Assembly: GCA_963575745.1 (NCBI GenBank)
Contig: CAUYUJ010000750.1
Span: 1-64,000 of the forward strand
Direction: 5' to 3'
From: Prorocentrum cordatum
Lineage: Eukaryota; Sar; Dinophyceae; Prorocentrales; Prorocentraceae
DNA: 64,000 nucleotides
The notes beneath the pieces were generated by a model. The model was not told the origin of the DNA, did no database searches, and was given only the letters and a program-made list of their open reading frames with translations. Each line of letters opens with the position of its first letter. Within the stretch, counting starts at the first letter, position 1. Positions 22,506-32,360 of the stretch are shown one piece after another. The position numbers and the translations under genes are program-made.

Positions 22506-23145
22506 GAATAATGGCAGCAGACATGGCCCACGCTTGTCTCGTAGAACAGAAGCATCAATTTGATGACGACATTGACATAGCCGCGACCAGGGCATGCGCC
22601 ACTACTGCATCTGGAAAAGCGATTATCGAAAAAGAGAGCGACCTACTGACGAAGGCAGAAATCCATGCAAACGCCTTGAAGGTACGAATGGCCCTCTACA
22701 CTGGTTTACGTATCTGGCGCGATAGCGACCGCTTCTGTGCGCGCTCAAGGGCAGACGCCACCAATGTCATGACATTTCGTTTTGTATAGAGTGGAAACTC
22801 GTAGAGAATGAGATTGGCGCGATGGGGCGCGCGATGCCGCTCGGGCCCGCGCTGCGCGGCATCCTGGACGCCGACGCTTTCGACGTCGAGACCTTCTCGG
22901 GCGCGGCCTGCTGATTTAACCGGGGGCCTTTGGCCAGCGCGGCGGCGCGCAAGACGGAGCGGACTCTCGCATCCTCGCGCATCGGCAAAGCCATCCTCGA
23001 AGGCCCCGCCCACAGCGAGTTGGCGGCAGCGGCTGGGAGAAAGGGGGGAATCGCGTGTTTGGCGTTCCCTCCTGGCTTGGCCGCGGTGCTCCGAGCGCCA
23101 TCGGGCGTCGCATACTCCGACGGATCAAATAATTACCTCCAGTGA
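22506..23145 (+). pseudogene. Copia-type reverse transcriptase (RVT_2) remnant
   Basis: The first frame (to 22789) has LLTKAEIHANALKVRMAL and ADATNVMTF. These fit the LTKEE...AxKAExxxW and NxxDSRWV region that precedes RVT_2 in dinoflagellate Copia elements. After a one-base frame change at about 22786 the text continues as IEWKLVE, LRGILDADAFDVETFSGAA, a TGA at 22912, then LASAARKTE, IGKAILEG (motif A region, normally SADVSKAFLQG), ELAAAAG and LAFPPGLAAVLR. The order and spacing match the family closely. The catalytic Asp of motif A has been lost, and the copy is dead. Confidence 0.72.
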
Positions 23146-23261
23146 TTGACGCCCTGCGCGGGTACCAAGGGCGCTCCTCGAACATTCTTACTTGAGCCCG
23201 GAAACATCGCGAGGGGCTTCGGGATCCAATAGACGGAAGCGGCGACAAGTCCGAAGCTTGC

Positions 23262-23760
23262 GCGGCCTTGATCACGACCAAACCGGTCGAGGCATCAACG
23301 TGGCCGGCGAGAAAGTTCGCGTCGACAAGTGCGTGCGTCGAGCATGCGTTTGGCCATTGTAAAGGGCGCGCGTGCACCCGCTGCGCCGCGCGATGCTCCA
23401 GACCCCAGAACGACGACGTCACCGTGAACGAACGCGAGTTCGTTGAGCAGCCGAGAGCCATCCAACATCCCGAGCTAGCGGGAGCAGCGCCCGAAAAAGG
23501 AAGCCACCATGACGGTAACGGACATGTTCATGAGAATTTGCATTTGCATTGGCATGTGTTCTCATCGCGCAGGCATGGCCCATGGTCTACGTCGCCTCAC
23601 TTCAACAAGTTCAGGGACATGCAAACATCCAGGTTCGGACGCCGAGTGAGCGCCACGACCCTGCAGCTACGGTCTGGTCCAAAGGACCGCATGCATCCAG
23701 CCAGTTCGCCGACGGACCAGGTAGATATTCATTGCGATCCATCGATGCCGCCGATTGACG
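23262..23760 (+). pseudogene. Copia-type reverse transcriptase, C-terminal remnant
   Basis: LITTKPVEASTW stands where the family has LIVAKHVDDLK, so the YVDD-box Asp pair is altered. VNEREFVEQ and IQHPELAGAAPEKG fit the segment that follows. After a frame change, MVYVASLQQVQGHANIQ (about 23580) resembles the VFVxALQRxxHxPxxxH region. The assignment depends on its position between the better-matched neighbours. Confidence 0.5.
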
Positions 23761-23859
23761 GGAGACGCGGATGATGACAAAGGATGCGGCATCCGCGGGG
23801 CAAGATCGCTAAGGCACGGTCGCGCACAAAACGGCGCAGTCGTGACCCACCTCGTGGAT

Positions 23860-24074
23860 GCATCATGCATGTCGGATCGGCTTTAGGCGCGCCTGGCTAC
23901 TCAGCGGGAGCGCTAGTTGCGGCGCACAATCTCAAAGACTGCTACCCGACCGCAGTCACGCTACACGAACTTCTCCACGGAACTAGTGTGCATCCCGAGG
24001 AACTTCATAACGCGCTGGAACATGGTGATCGATTCATCGATGCATCTTCCACCATCGTGCCGGGTCTGTCTTAA
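23860..24074 (+). pseudogene. Copia RNase H-like remnant
   Basis: GYSAGALVAAHNLKDCYPTA then VTLHELLHGTSVHPEEL correspond to the STFSAELxxAxDAxDxxxx and LHELxxGxxxxxEAR stretch of dinoflagellate Copia RNase H. DASST may be what remains of the VDAMSV segment. The frame ends at TAA 24072-24074. Confidence 0.5.
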
Positions 24075-24130
24075 GACCCCTATCTAGCAAAGGCCTGGCA
24101 AAGCCGATTGAAATTGATATCCCGCCCGCC

Positions 24131-24784
24131 CGCCATAATGTCCTGTTCACACGGCCTCGCCGTTAGGGCAGCGCTTGCTTATTGACCCCCACCCATCAGG
24201 GCCCCATCCAGCCCGAATGCTTGAAACATCGCCCGCCCCTATCTCTCCATTCTTCTGTGTCAAAAATTTGCTTCAATCTATTCATCTATACATCCAGGCA
24301 TGATGTTGCTTATGCCTGTCTCTCTCTCTCTATCTCTCAGTTCCTGTTGTTTTCTTCATAAAAATATACATATATATGTTTAGTGTATGTTTCTTCTTGT
24401 TCTCTACATGTACTCATATGTGGTTGATTGCGCTGTATTCGTATCCCTCTTTCTCTCTCTTTCTTTTTATATGTTTTTTTTGTCCCCTCTCTCTCTCTCT
24501 CTTTTGTTTTTTTTTTCTTTATCAAAATATTCCACCTCTTCTTTCGAGTTTTTTCATTTATTTGGAAGAGAGGACCGAGGCGGGCCAGCAAGCAACCGCA
24601 CGGGGGAATGCGGTATCCGGCTTCCAGACAACGCTTTTGAACAGGAGGGGGGGAGCAGTGCAGATGGAAGGGAAGGAACAGGAGAACGTCATGCAAGGTC
24701 CGGCCGGCAGAAAACGTGGGAGATCGGATCGGAAAGGTGCGGGGGGGATCGCGGTCGTCGTTGCAGTGGTCTTTCTTGTCCCTC
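24131..24784. repeat. CT-rich and T-rich low-complexity stretch
   Basis: Contains runs of TCTC (24320-24340, 24450-24500) and T homopolymers, with AT-rich patches near 24360. It is much less GC-rich than the rest. Apparent Phe/Ser/Leu frames come from this composition. From 24570 the sequence is GC-rich again, with no recognised content. Confidence 0.75.
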
Positions 24785-24975
24785 CCCCTCCCCGTTTTCC
24801 TCCTCCTTCTCCTCCTCTTCGTCCTCCTCCTCCTCCTCCTCCTCCTCCTCCTCCTCCTCTTCCTCCTCCTCATCCTCCTCGTCCTCCTCCTTACCCTCCT
24901 CCTCCTCCTTCTCCTCCTCTTCTGCCGCCTCCTCCTCCTCCTCCTTCTCCTCCTCCTCCTCCCCCATCCTCCCCT
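24785..24975 (+). repeat. (TCC)n tract
   Basis: About 190 bp of TCC with TTC and TCG interruptions, pyrimidine on this strand. Frames read as poly-Pro, poly-Ser or poly-Leu. Confidence 0.92.
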
Positions 24976-25125
24976 ACTCCTCTACCCCCCCTGCCTTTCC
25001 TCTGTTTCAATCCTGGTCCCTGTAAACAATTTCTCCCCGTCGCGCCTCGAGGCGTTTCGGTCGGGCGCGCCGGGCGTTTCTGCTGACACTCCTTCACCGA
25101 GTATTGTCTTCAAGCTGAAATGTGC

Positions 25126-25545
25126 GTAAGCTTCACGGATGGAGGGTGGGTCTTTTTCAAGCGTGGCTCTCGCTCCAGCGATGCCCACATTCACGTTATG
25201 TGTCATGCAAAAACTACACGGACAGAGGGCGGGCCGTTTTCAAGATGTCGGTTTCGCTTCAGCGCCGTGCGCATTCGGATTAACAAATGCAGCAGTGTCG
25301 CGGATGGCACGTGACCTTCGGCAAAGCACCGCGCAGATGTTCTCGCCTGAACGCCTCGTACATTCGTCTTACAAAATTGCAAGATCTTCATTGATGGAGG
25401 GCGGCTTCGTTTCAAAATGTGGCTCTCGTTTTTGCGCCGCGCACATCGTCTCAAGTATTTGTAAGAGCTTCATTTGTGGAGGGCGGGTCCTTTTTTCAAA
25501 ATGTGAGTCACGTCCCAGCACCGCAAACATACGTTTTCAGAGCTC
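25126..25545 (+). repeat. Degenerate ~85-bp tandem repeat, five units
   Basis: Units share GCTTCAxxGATGGAGGGCGG, TTTTCAAAATGTGGCTCTCG and GCGCCGCGCACATxCGT. The best preserved are at about 25128, 25214, 25385 and 25468. One unit near 25300 is badly eroded. Beyond it, 25640-25740 holds two imperfect copies of GATTCGCxGCGTTG followed by CCAGGAA. Confidence 0.75.
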
Positions 25546-25887
25546 TCAACAGTTTCAAAGACTCTCATGGCGAACGTCCCAGAACTGATATTGTGATACG
25601 ATGTCGGATTGTCAGGGCGCAGTAGTTACGTTGATTCGCTGCGTTGCTGTACCAGGAACGGCGTTCTGGCATAATTCACGATCGTCAATACGCAACAATA
25701 ACGGTGATTCGCGGCGTTGAAGTCCCAGGAAAGGTGTCCTGGAGCTTTCCACCACAGCTCAGAATCTTCAAACGGTTGTCTTCCAGCGGGGCATGCCTTT
25801 CAGTGGAAATGAAGCCTTGCAGGAGCCACTGAAGAGGGAACTTGGAGGGGGTCGTTCCAATGTCGTTGGTAAGCGTCGGGTTTGCAC

Positions 25888-25940
25888 TGGTCCTCCTCCT
25901 CCTCCTCCTCTTCCTCCTCCTCCTCCTCCTCTCCCTCGTC
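25888..25940 (+). repeat. (TCC)n tract
   Basis: Short TCC/TTCC run inside GC-rich sequence. The 300 bp before it and 170 bp after it contain nothing I recognise. Confidence 0.85.
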
Positions 25941-26121
25941 CCCCTCCCTCTCGCTCGCATCCCCTCCCGCGCAGGCGGGGCGGCGGACCCCCCCCCCCCG
26001 CCCGCGGCGGCCGCACAGGGCGGCGGCCAGTCGATGTTGCGCTTTCTGCGCTCGAACCTGCGGCTGGGCGGCTGGGCGGGCCCCACGCGGCTTGCCCCAC
26101 CCTGCTCCCCAGCCATGCGCG

Positions 26122-26313
26122 GAGGGCGGAAAAGAGGGGGGTGATGACTATGGGGGGGTGGATTTCATGGCGCGGGCCATGATTTTTCCTCAGATTTCAT
26201 GGCGCCTCTTCTTATTTCATTACGTCCCTGGCCCCCCCACTGGGCCGCGCACATGCCGCCGGTCATGATTTGCACCCCCCCCTCTTGGACACCCCCCTCT
26301 TGGCCGCTCCCGA
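26122..26313 (+). mobile_element. Short TIR element family B, copy B1, with direct-repeat flanks
   Basis: 192 bp starting GAGGGCGGAAAAGAGGGGGG and ending CTCTTGGCCGCTCCCGA. The ends are imperfect inverted repeats (GGxGCGGxxAAAGAGGGG). It is flanked by CATGCGCG at 26114-26121 and 26314-26321; the match continues for 7 more bases because the element start resembles the downstream flank. Copies at 29506, 53378 (truncated) and 57624. An 8-bp target duplication would suit a hAT-type non-autonomous element. Confidence 0.8.
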
Positions 26314-26337
26314 CATGCGCGGAGGGCGTATTGTTGA

Positions 26338-26496
26338 GTCGAGCGTGTCCTTCTACAGGAGGAAGATGCAAGAGTAGTCAAAAAATAGTCTGGAGTCTGG
26401 AGACGACTTTTTGCCAATGTTCGGACATGTTCTGGCAGTTTAGGTGCATCTGTTTTTTTTCCGTCCAGGATCGGCCTGTCTGGGGACATGCCCGAC
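26338..26496 (+). mobile_element. TIR element family A, copy A1
   Basis: Begins GTCGAGCGTGTCCTTCTACA and ends CTGTCTGGGGACATGCCCGA C, the family's inverted termini. The T-rich interior with TAGTC and TTCGTCC-like words is shared with other A copies. It lies 24 bp after B1. Confidence 0.85.
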
Positions 26497-26499
26497 CTA

Positions 26500-27384
26500 C
26501 GGGCTGGGGAAAAGGCGCCTTAAAAGCAGCTCTGCGCCTTAGAATGCGCGGGCCTCGTCTAGAGACGTAAGGTCGGCACCCTGTAAGAAGCAGCCTCCTT
26601 CTAGGACGGCTTCCCCCCTCCCCCCACCCACCTGCGCGCGCCGCCGGAAGCTCCGCCTCCCCGTCGAATATGATTGATTGGGGCGGTGTACGATCGGGCA
26701 AGTTTACTAACTAACACATGGCACTCCGTCCCCACACTTCCCGCCACCCCCCCTCCGCCTTTCCAACCTGCGCTGGGTCGAAAAGGCGTGCAAGTGAGCC
26801 TGAAGTACGCCAGCATCTTGCTCGTCCCCTGGATGGGCTTTCTGGACGTTTTCGTCGGTTCGCACAGGTTTCATCGCTTCGAGATACTTTCCATCGTTGA
26901 CGCCTGGTCGAGAGCGTTCGGGGGGTGTCCGGATTGTACTGTCCCGATCCGCCGCTGGAACACACTCCGGAGTCTCGCCCGAAAAAATACAACGACGGAG
27001 TGATTTAGGCAATTCTTGGCGCATCGCATATCCCCACCAGCCTGTCACCTTCTTCGGCACGTGCATCTTGGGGCGTCTCCTTCCCTGGTGTGGGGTCGCT
27101 ATCCCACACCGCTTCGCACCCGCGTCCTACTGGCAACCCTTGTGCACGTGGTCACCGTGCCGGTCTGCCAGTTCCTACGCCACTTTGGACGCTGAGCCCG
27201 CTTCTGAGCCGGGCGCTGCTCCTTCTGTTTTTCTTTGCTTCGGCGCGGCCCGCCGTAGCTCTGCCCGGCTTTCGACCTGCTTCGCGAGCCCGCGAACCAA
27301 CAAGTATCCACACCAGCCCATCCAGAAACGATGCCCATGAGAGTTGACGGGGGGAGAAAGGAAGAGACACGCATAGCCAAACAA
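26500..27384. other. No gene recognised
   Basis: GC-rich sequence with mutually overlapping frames on both strands (for example 26674-27003 and 26707-27066) and no conserved motif. A local inverted repeat GGTGTGGG/CCCACACC lies at about 27088-27110. Confidence 0.45.
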
Positions 27385-27660
27385 CGAGGGAGGCTTGGGA
27401 GGCTCCGTGGCCATCTCGAGCCGTCTTTCAGCGGTTTGGGGGCCGCTTGGAGCATCTTGGGAGCCATCTTGAGCCAGCTTAGGCTATCCGGCGCCATCTT
27501 GGAGGTCATCTTTAGCTCTCTGAGGCCGCTCGGGGGCCTCTTGGGTGCCTCTCGGGTGCCTGTTGGAGGCATCGTTGGGCCTTTTGGGGCGCTCTTTGAG
27601 CCCTCTTGGGAGCCCCTTGGGAGCCCTGGAGGCCTCTTGGGGCCATCCTGGTGGCGGTCT
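27385..27660 (+). repeat. CTTGG-phased minisatellite array, copy 4
   Basis: Same 10-12 nt motif. Minus-strand frames through it read as Pro-Lys-Arg repeats. Confidence 0.82.
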
Positions 27661-29505
27661 GTCAAAAAAGGGGGGGTACTCGATTTGTCCCTCTCTGGGG
27701 GGCCACGATCCTTGTGAGGGGTGGCAGAAAATGGCCCTCCCAATAGCCGCAGAAGGAGCCTCCGACACCTCGCGATCCCCCAAAACATCTTCAGGGAGGG
27801 GAGTGGGAGGGCTCCCCCCCCGAAGGGAAGAGGGGCTGTGGAAGAGGAAAGAGACCCTCGTTAGACCACCTCGCCGGCGTCTCGCTGGGCCTCGTGGTCG
27901 TCGAACACGATTTGGTCCGAGTGGAAGGGTCCAGACCTCGGAGGCACGGTCCTGTGGGACAAGAATCACGGTGTTGAGGATTTGGGCCTTCCTCCTGCTC
28001 GTTCCTCCCGCCCCTCCCCCCTTCCCGCGTCCCTTTCCTCCTCCCGCTTCGCTCCTCTCTCCTGCATTCCGCGCATGGCCCCTGGCATTGAGACTGTATG
28101 TGTGCGGCCTCGGATATGACGCCCCGCCACGCAATTGTCATCAGGTTTCGTCTTCCCGCACTGGGCCCCGCCGCTCTTGGCCCGATGTCGCAGCAGCCGC
28201 CGCGTGCCGAACGGCGGGGCCGGTCGCGCCACACGTTCGGGGAGCGCATTGGCCCCTGAGCCGCCCGCCCCCTCCTTGCTTCCCTTCGGCCGCGTCCCTC
28301 CTCCCTCCTCCTCCTCTTGCATGGTGGCACAGGTCGCTCCAACGGAACCCCTGTTGATGCCTGTTTCCGCCAGCGCGGTCACCCTCTGCCTAGCCGCCGA
28401 CGCAAAACATGTGCGCACGGCCTCCTGAGCCGAGGCCAGGAGGGCTTGCAAACCATGCCAGGGCTCAGCCACGGGAAGTCTGGGGGCATCCGATTGGCTT
28501 TGGGGGGCCTCTTGGGGGCCTCTCGTCTTGGAAGTCTCTTTGGACATCTTGGGGTTGTCTCGGGGGTCACTGGGGGGCTCTTGGGACAATCACGGCGGGA
28601 AAGACTCCTGATGTCAGCTCGTATTGCCCCTCTTGGGCCCCTCTGTTCCTTCCTCATTCTGCCTTCCTCCTATTCCTTCCCCTCCTTCCGCCTAATGCTG
28701 CGCACTCCGCACCTAGGCTGAGCCCGAAGGTTGCGCGCGCAGGTTACGCCGGCTTCTCGCGTCAGGTTCGTCCGTGCGTCGCGTCTGCAGGTGGCGCCCG
28801 CACAGTGCGCATGCCGTTGGTCGCGCGCAGGTTCTGCACTCGGACTTTTTGTCGGGCAGGCTGCTCGCGCAGTTTGCGCCGTCTGCGTGGGCCCACCTCT
28901 CTGCTGTTGCGGTCTCGGGCTTGGCTGCCGCCACTATTTGTGCGACGCCGGCGCCAGCCTCGTCTGCGCTGTTCGAGCCCCTGAAGGTGTTCTGTCCTCT
29001 GCCCCGGAAACGTTTCACAGCTCACACGTGACCCTTTGGCTCCGCAGTTTTGCCTGTAGCCCTCCCCAGGGCCGCCGAGCCCAGAAGCTCCCTTCTTCCA
29101 CCTCCCTGCCCCCCTTCCTTCTCCCCCCTCTCTGGCCCTGACCCCCCGATGCAGTCCAGAAATGGGTTCCGCCAAGGCTGGCCACTTACATTGAGAGAAG
29201 ACATTTGCCATGATCCAGGATTTTCCGTCGAGCCCACCCCAAGGGACACGAAGAGAACATGGAGGCGGATCATGAGATCGAGGATCTGTGCGCATCGTTT
29301 TGCTCTGCATGCGAAATTGCGCATCGGGGCCCGTCACTTGTGCGTCTCACCGATCTTGGCCGTGACGATCTTGCTCCCATCGTACTTGAGGACCACACGC
29401 CAGAAATAAGTTCGAGCACCCAGAATAGAGGCGAAACAGTGTCGAACGAGTGTCGCCTCCCAGGGCCCGGCACGTGAAAACCCTTAAAGTCTGGTGCTTC
29501 CTTTC
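27661..29505. other. No gene recognised; short CTTGG patch at 28495-28590
   Basis: GC-rich sequence with low-complexity patches. The frames at 27545-28357 and 27966-28589 have biased composition and overlap on opposite strands, and I see no domain. The CTTGG motif returns briefly at 28495-28590. At 28705-28990, words of the type TCGCGCGCAGGTT recur irregularly. Confidence 0.45.
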
Positions 29506-29704
29506 GGGGGCGGAAAAGAGGGGGTTGATGACTCGGGGGGGTGGGTGGATATCATGGCGGGGGGCATGATGATATTTCCTCAGATTTCATGGCGCCTCTT
29601 CTTATTTCATTACGTCCCTGGCCCCCCCCGCTGGGCCGCGCACATGCCGCCGGTCATGATTTGCACCCCCCCCTCTTGGACACCTCTCTCTTGGCCGCTC
29701 CCGA
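29506..29704 (+). mobile_element. Short TIR element family B, copy B2
   Basis: GGGGGCGGAAAAGAGGGGGT at the start, CTCTTGGCCGCTCCCGA at the end, and an interior nearly identical to B1 (CAGATTTCATGGCGCCTC, GGGCCGCGCACATGCCGCC). Flanking direct repeats are unclear: TCCTTTCG versus TCCTGGGT. Confidence 0.8.
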
Positions 29705-30503
29705 TCCTGGGTGCTCGAAATTCTGTCTGGTGATCAAGGCTCAAGTAGGTTGGAACATCATGAGCCTTGGCGATCCTGCTCCAAGGGTCAGTTTGGGCCG
29801 AACGGAAGGGTGGGATAGGGAAAGGAGGGGTTACGACACCCGCTGCGAGCAGCTGCTTTCGGCCCCGCCGCCGGGGCCCATCCCTCGATATACGTGGGCG
29901 CCTCCGGGCGCCGGGAGACGCGGGGCAAATCAGCAACGTGAGCTCCTTCTCTACCCTGCCCTTTGCTATCCTCCCCTCCTCCGCCCCCCCCCCCCCGATC
30001 GGGGCAAACACCGCCGACCCGGGTTAGGAGGTCGGCCCTGCCAGGTCAAGGGTGCCCTCGCGTCCTGTGTCTCGCGACCCATGCCTCCTACGGTCCCGTG
30101 GCAGTGTGGCCCTCGTCCTCTCGCGTGTCCTGTCCAGTCGAGTCCGACGGCGTGCCCCTCGGCCGAGCCCGGAGGGCGCACGCACACCTCTCCTGGGGCC
30201 TGGGCGCGGGCCGGCCAGGAGCGGCGCGGTGCCCCGCGGGCCCCCCCCTCCCCTCGGCGGGAGGGGAAGCGATACCAACACCACCAGGGGGCCCACCTCC
30301 AGCGAGGAGGTCCACGATGCCTCCCCGAGCTGGATGCTGGGGATGTCTCGAGCGAGGGGGAGAGGGGGGGGGGCACACCACCGGGGAGACTCCCCTGGCC
30401 TCCTCGCACCTCCTCGCCCTGCTGGTGTTGTTGTGGCCTTTCCTTGTCCCCCCCCCTCCACAGGGGGTCGGGAGAGCACCCCATGATGCCTACCTCGTTT
30501 TGA
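29705..30503. other. No gene recognised
   Basis: GC-rich stretch with C and G homopolymers. The frame at 29541-30503 starts inside B2 and has no conserved domain. Confidence 0.45.
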
Positions 30504-30658
30504 GTCGGGCGCGTCCCTCTCCAGGAGGCATATTCAAGAATAGTAAAGCAAATAGTCAGGGGACGTTGTTTTAACATTATTTCCTGACCAGTTTGGGGTA
30601 TTGTTTGCCAATTTTTCGTTTTTCGTCCAAAATCCGCCTGTAGGGGGACACGCCCGAC
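30504..30658 (+). mobile_element. TIR element family A, copy A2
   Basis: GTCGGGCGCGTCCCTCTCCA to TGTAGGGGGACACGCCCGAC, 155 bp. The interior has ATAGTCAGGGGACG and TTTCGTCCAAAATCCGCC, the best-kept words of the family. The right flank is CTAAG. Confidence 0.9.
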
Positions 30659-30675
30659 CTAAGCCTAGTTCAGGC

Positions 30676-30863
30676 GATCGCAGACACGGATCAAGGGGGC
30701 GTGGATTCGCGACGGGTCTCGTTTCCATGGGAAATCGCACATTGTCGCCGCAGAGCGAGGCGACGATGGCCGTATTCTTGGGGGAGGGCACCTCCCCCGA
30801 TCCAAGGAAGTGGCGACCGCGCGCCGAATCCATGGAACGCTAACCCATGTTTGCGCACCCCCG
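30676..30863 (+). mobile_element. Short TIR element family D, copy D1
   Basis: Left end GATCGCAGACACGGATCAAG, right end CTAACCCATGTTTGCGCACC, which is the inverted form. The interior shares GCGTGGATTCGCGACGGG, ATGGGAAATCG and GGAGGGCACCTCCCCCGATC with D2 (51618-51803). It lies 17 bp after A2. D2 likewise lies just downstream of a family A element. Confidence 0.82.
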
Positions 30864-31387
30864 ACGAGTGTCCGCTCCTTCCCTCGACCTCCTCCCCCCT
30901 CCCAGGATGGCACCGAGCCCCTCCTGCCGCGCCCCTGCACTCCCCTCCCGCATCCCCCCCCCCGCCCCCGCCCCCCCCCGCCGCCCAGTTCTTCCCCCGT
31001 CGCCCATCGCCCCCATCCGCCTTCCGCCTCGCATGCCCCTCAGCCTACGAAGTTTGCTGCATGCAGCTGGTTTCGGCCCCACCGAGGGGCTCATTCCTCG
31101 ATACATTGCCGCCTCCGGCGCCGGGAGGCGCCGGGAGAATCAGCTACGTGAGCTGATCCTCAACCCCCCCCTTTGCTATCCCCCCCTTCCGCCCGACCCG
31201 AATTTCCCACCTCTCCCCTCTCCTCGAGCTTCTCGGCGCCCCGCCGACCCCGCGGGGCCCGCGTGCTCGAGTGCCGCGGCGGCCCCGGGCCCGTCTCCGA
31301 GAGGACCCTCGCGCGCCGCTGGGAGCGCGCCTTGCCTGGCGGGCCCGCGCTCGCCAGTGGCAGACGCGCCGTCCTCCTCCTCCTCCT
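30864..31387. other. No gene recognised; (TCC)5 at 31372-31387
   Basis: C-rich sequence. The long frame 30847-32682 is open because of GC content and runs across element E1, TCC and GGA tracts, so it is not accepted as a gene. Confidence 0.5.
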
Positions 31388-31550
31388 CTCAGGAGGGGAA
31401 AAACACACAGACACAATTAATCGTCGACTCCCAGGAAAATATGGGAAAATATGGGAAGTGGGGGGGAAGACAGAAACCCAGAAAATATGAGAAAATATGG
31501 GGGATATTTTTATTTGTGTGTATTTATTTGTGTGTCCCAGGGCCCCTTCA
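31388..31550 (+). mobile_element. Dispersed repeat family E, copy E1, inside (TCC)n
   Basis: 163 bp from CTCAGGAGGGGAAAAACACA to TGTGTCCCAGGGCCCCTTCA. Related at high identity to 53537-53700. (TCC)n borders it on both sides (31372-31387 and 31549-31588), so like the LINE it appears to sit within a TCC microsatellite. The ends are only weakly inverted (GGGGAAAAACACAC versus GGGACACACAAA). Confidence 0.78.
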
Positions 31551-31590
31551 TCCTCCTCCTCCTCCTCCTCCTCCTCGTCCTCGTCCTCGA
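31551..31590 (+). repeat. (TCC)n tract
   Basis: TCC run with two TCG interruptions following E1. Confidence 0.9.
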
Positions 31591-31624
31591 GCCTCTGCGC
31601 TCGCTCTCCCCACGCTCGCGAGCA

Positions 31625-31790
31625 GGTCTCCCAGCCCCCCCAAAGAGCCCCAAGAGGGCTCGAAGACTCCCCAATCGATTCTCAAGAGGGCCCCAAGAAG
31701 GCCTCAAGAGGGCCCCCAGAGGGCCCCACGATGGCGCCCAAACCTTTTCTTTTGGAGCGATGGGGCCCAAGATGACCCCAAGAGGTCACC
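31625..31790 (-). repeat. CTTGG-phased array on the opposite strand
   Basis: CCAAGAGGGCC words at 10-12 nt spacing, the reverse complement of the arrays elsewhere. This is the only inverted array in the window. Confidence 0.78.
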
Positions 31791-31805
31791 CCGCCCGCCG
31801 TTCCC

Positions 31806-31938
31806 TTGGCATCGCTCGGACGTGTGCATTTTGCCTCGGCGGGAGCCATCGAGGGGACCATCCTGGGCCATCGAGCAAAAGAAAACACGCGCACGAAGCC
31901 GAAGCATGCACGGGACATGGACGTCCGAGCGACGGCAA
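31806..31938 (+). mobile_element. Short TIR element family J, copy J1
   Basis: 133 bp with inverted ends TTGGCATCGCTCGGACGT and ACGTCCGAGCGACGGCAA. The interior GAAAACACGCGCACGAAGCC is shared with J2 (13260) and J3 (57200). Confidence 0.75.
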
Positions 31939-32149
31939 GTTCCCCGCCCCCCGCCCCTCCGCACTCCGCCCCGCCTGGTGACGCAGCACCCGCAGAAAGG
32001 GCAGAAGCGCTGGCGCACAGAGCGCCTCCTCGGTGCGCGCACCGCCGCGCCGCCGCGCAGCCTCGCGAGCGGCCAGGGACCCGCGCCGCCCTCCCCCCCC
32101 CGCTATACCCCTCTCCCTGCTGTACCCCGGCGCCTCCCCGGGCCGGCCG

Positions 32150-32360
32150 AGGAGGAGGAGGAGGAGACGGAGGAGGAGGAGGAGGAGGAGGAGGAGGAGG
32201 AGGAGGAGGAGGAGGAGGAGGAGGAGGAGGAGGAGGAGCAGCAGGAGCAGGAGGAGGAGGAGGAGGAGGAGCGACGAGGAGCGAGGAGGAGCCACGAGGG
32301 GCGACGAGGAGCGCGCAGCGGGGCGGAGCGGGGAAGAGGAGGAGGAGGAGGCCGAGGAGC
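32150..32360 (+). repeat. (GGA)n tract
   Basis: About 210 bp of GGA with GCA and CGA interruptions. Frames read as poly-Glu, poly-Gly, poly-Arg. Confidence 0.92.

Larger units (their letters stand above)
15641..24130 (+). mobile_element. Heavily decayed Ty1/Copia-like retroelement
   Basis: An 8.5-kb block free of GGA tracts, CTTGG arrays and short TIR families. Its plus-strand frames, though broken many times, spell parts of a dinoflagellate-type Copia polyprotein in the right order. These are a possible gag stretch (15750-16478 and 17816-18157), a weak integrase-like segment with GLDIVDATAFVGH (20522-20655), the reverse transcriptase region (22500-23145), a segment like the post-YVDD region (23262-23520) and an RNase H-like end (23860-24074). 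No LTR pair was found by eye. Only the reverse transcriptase and RNase H assignments are reasonably firm; the ends of the element are inferred from the change in sequence character. Confidence 0.65.

Noticed and set aside
22231-22558. Minus-strand frames that look protein-like (RELRAFPGLLLACRRI)
   Set aside because: The opposite plus frame fits the Copia polyprotein and continues into an RVT_2 match, so the minus frame is its shadow.
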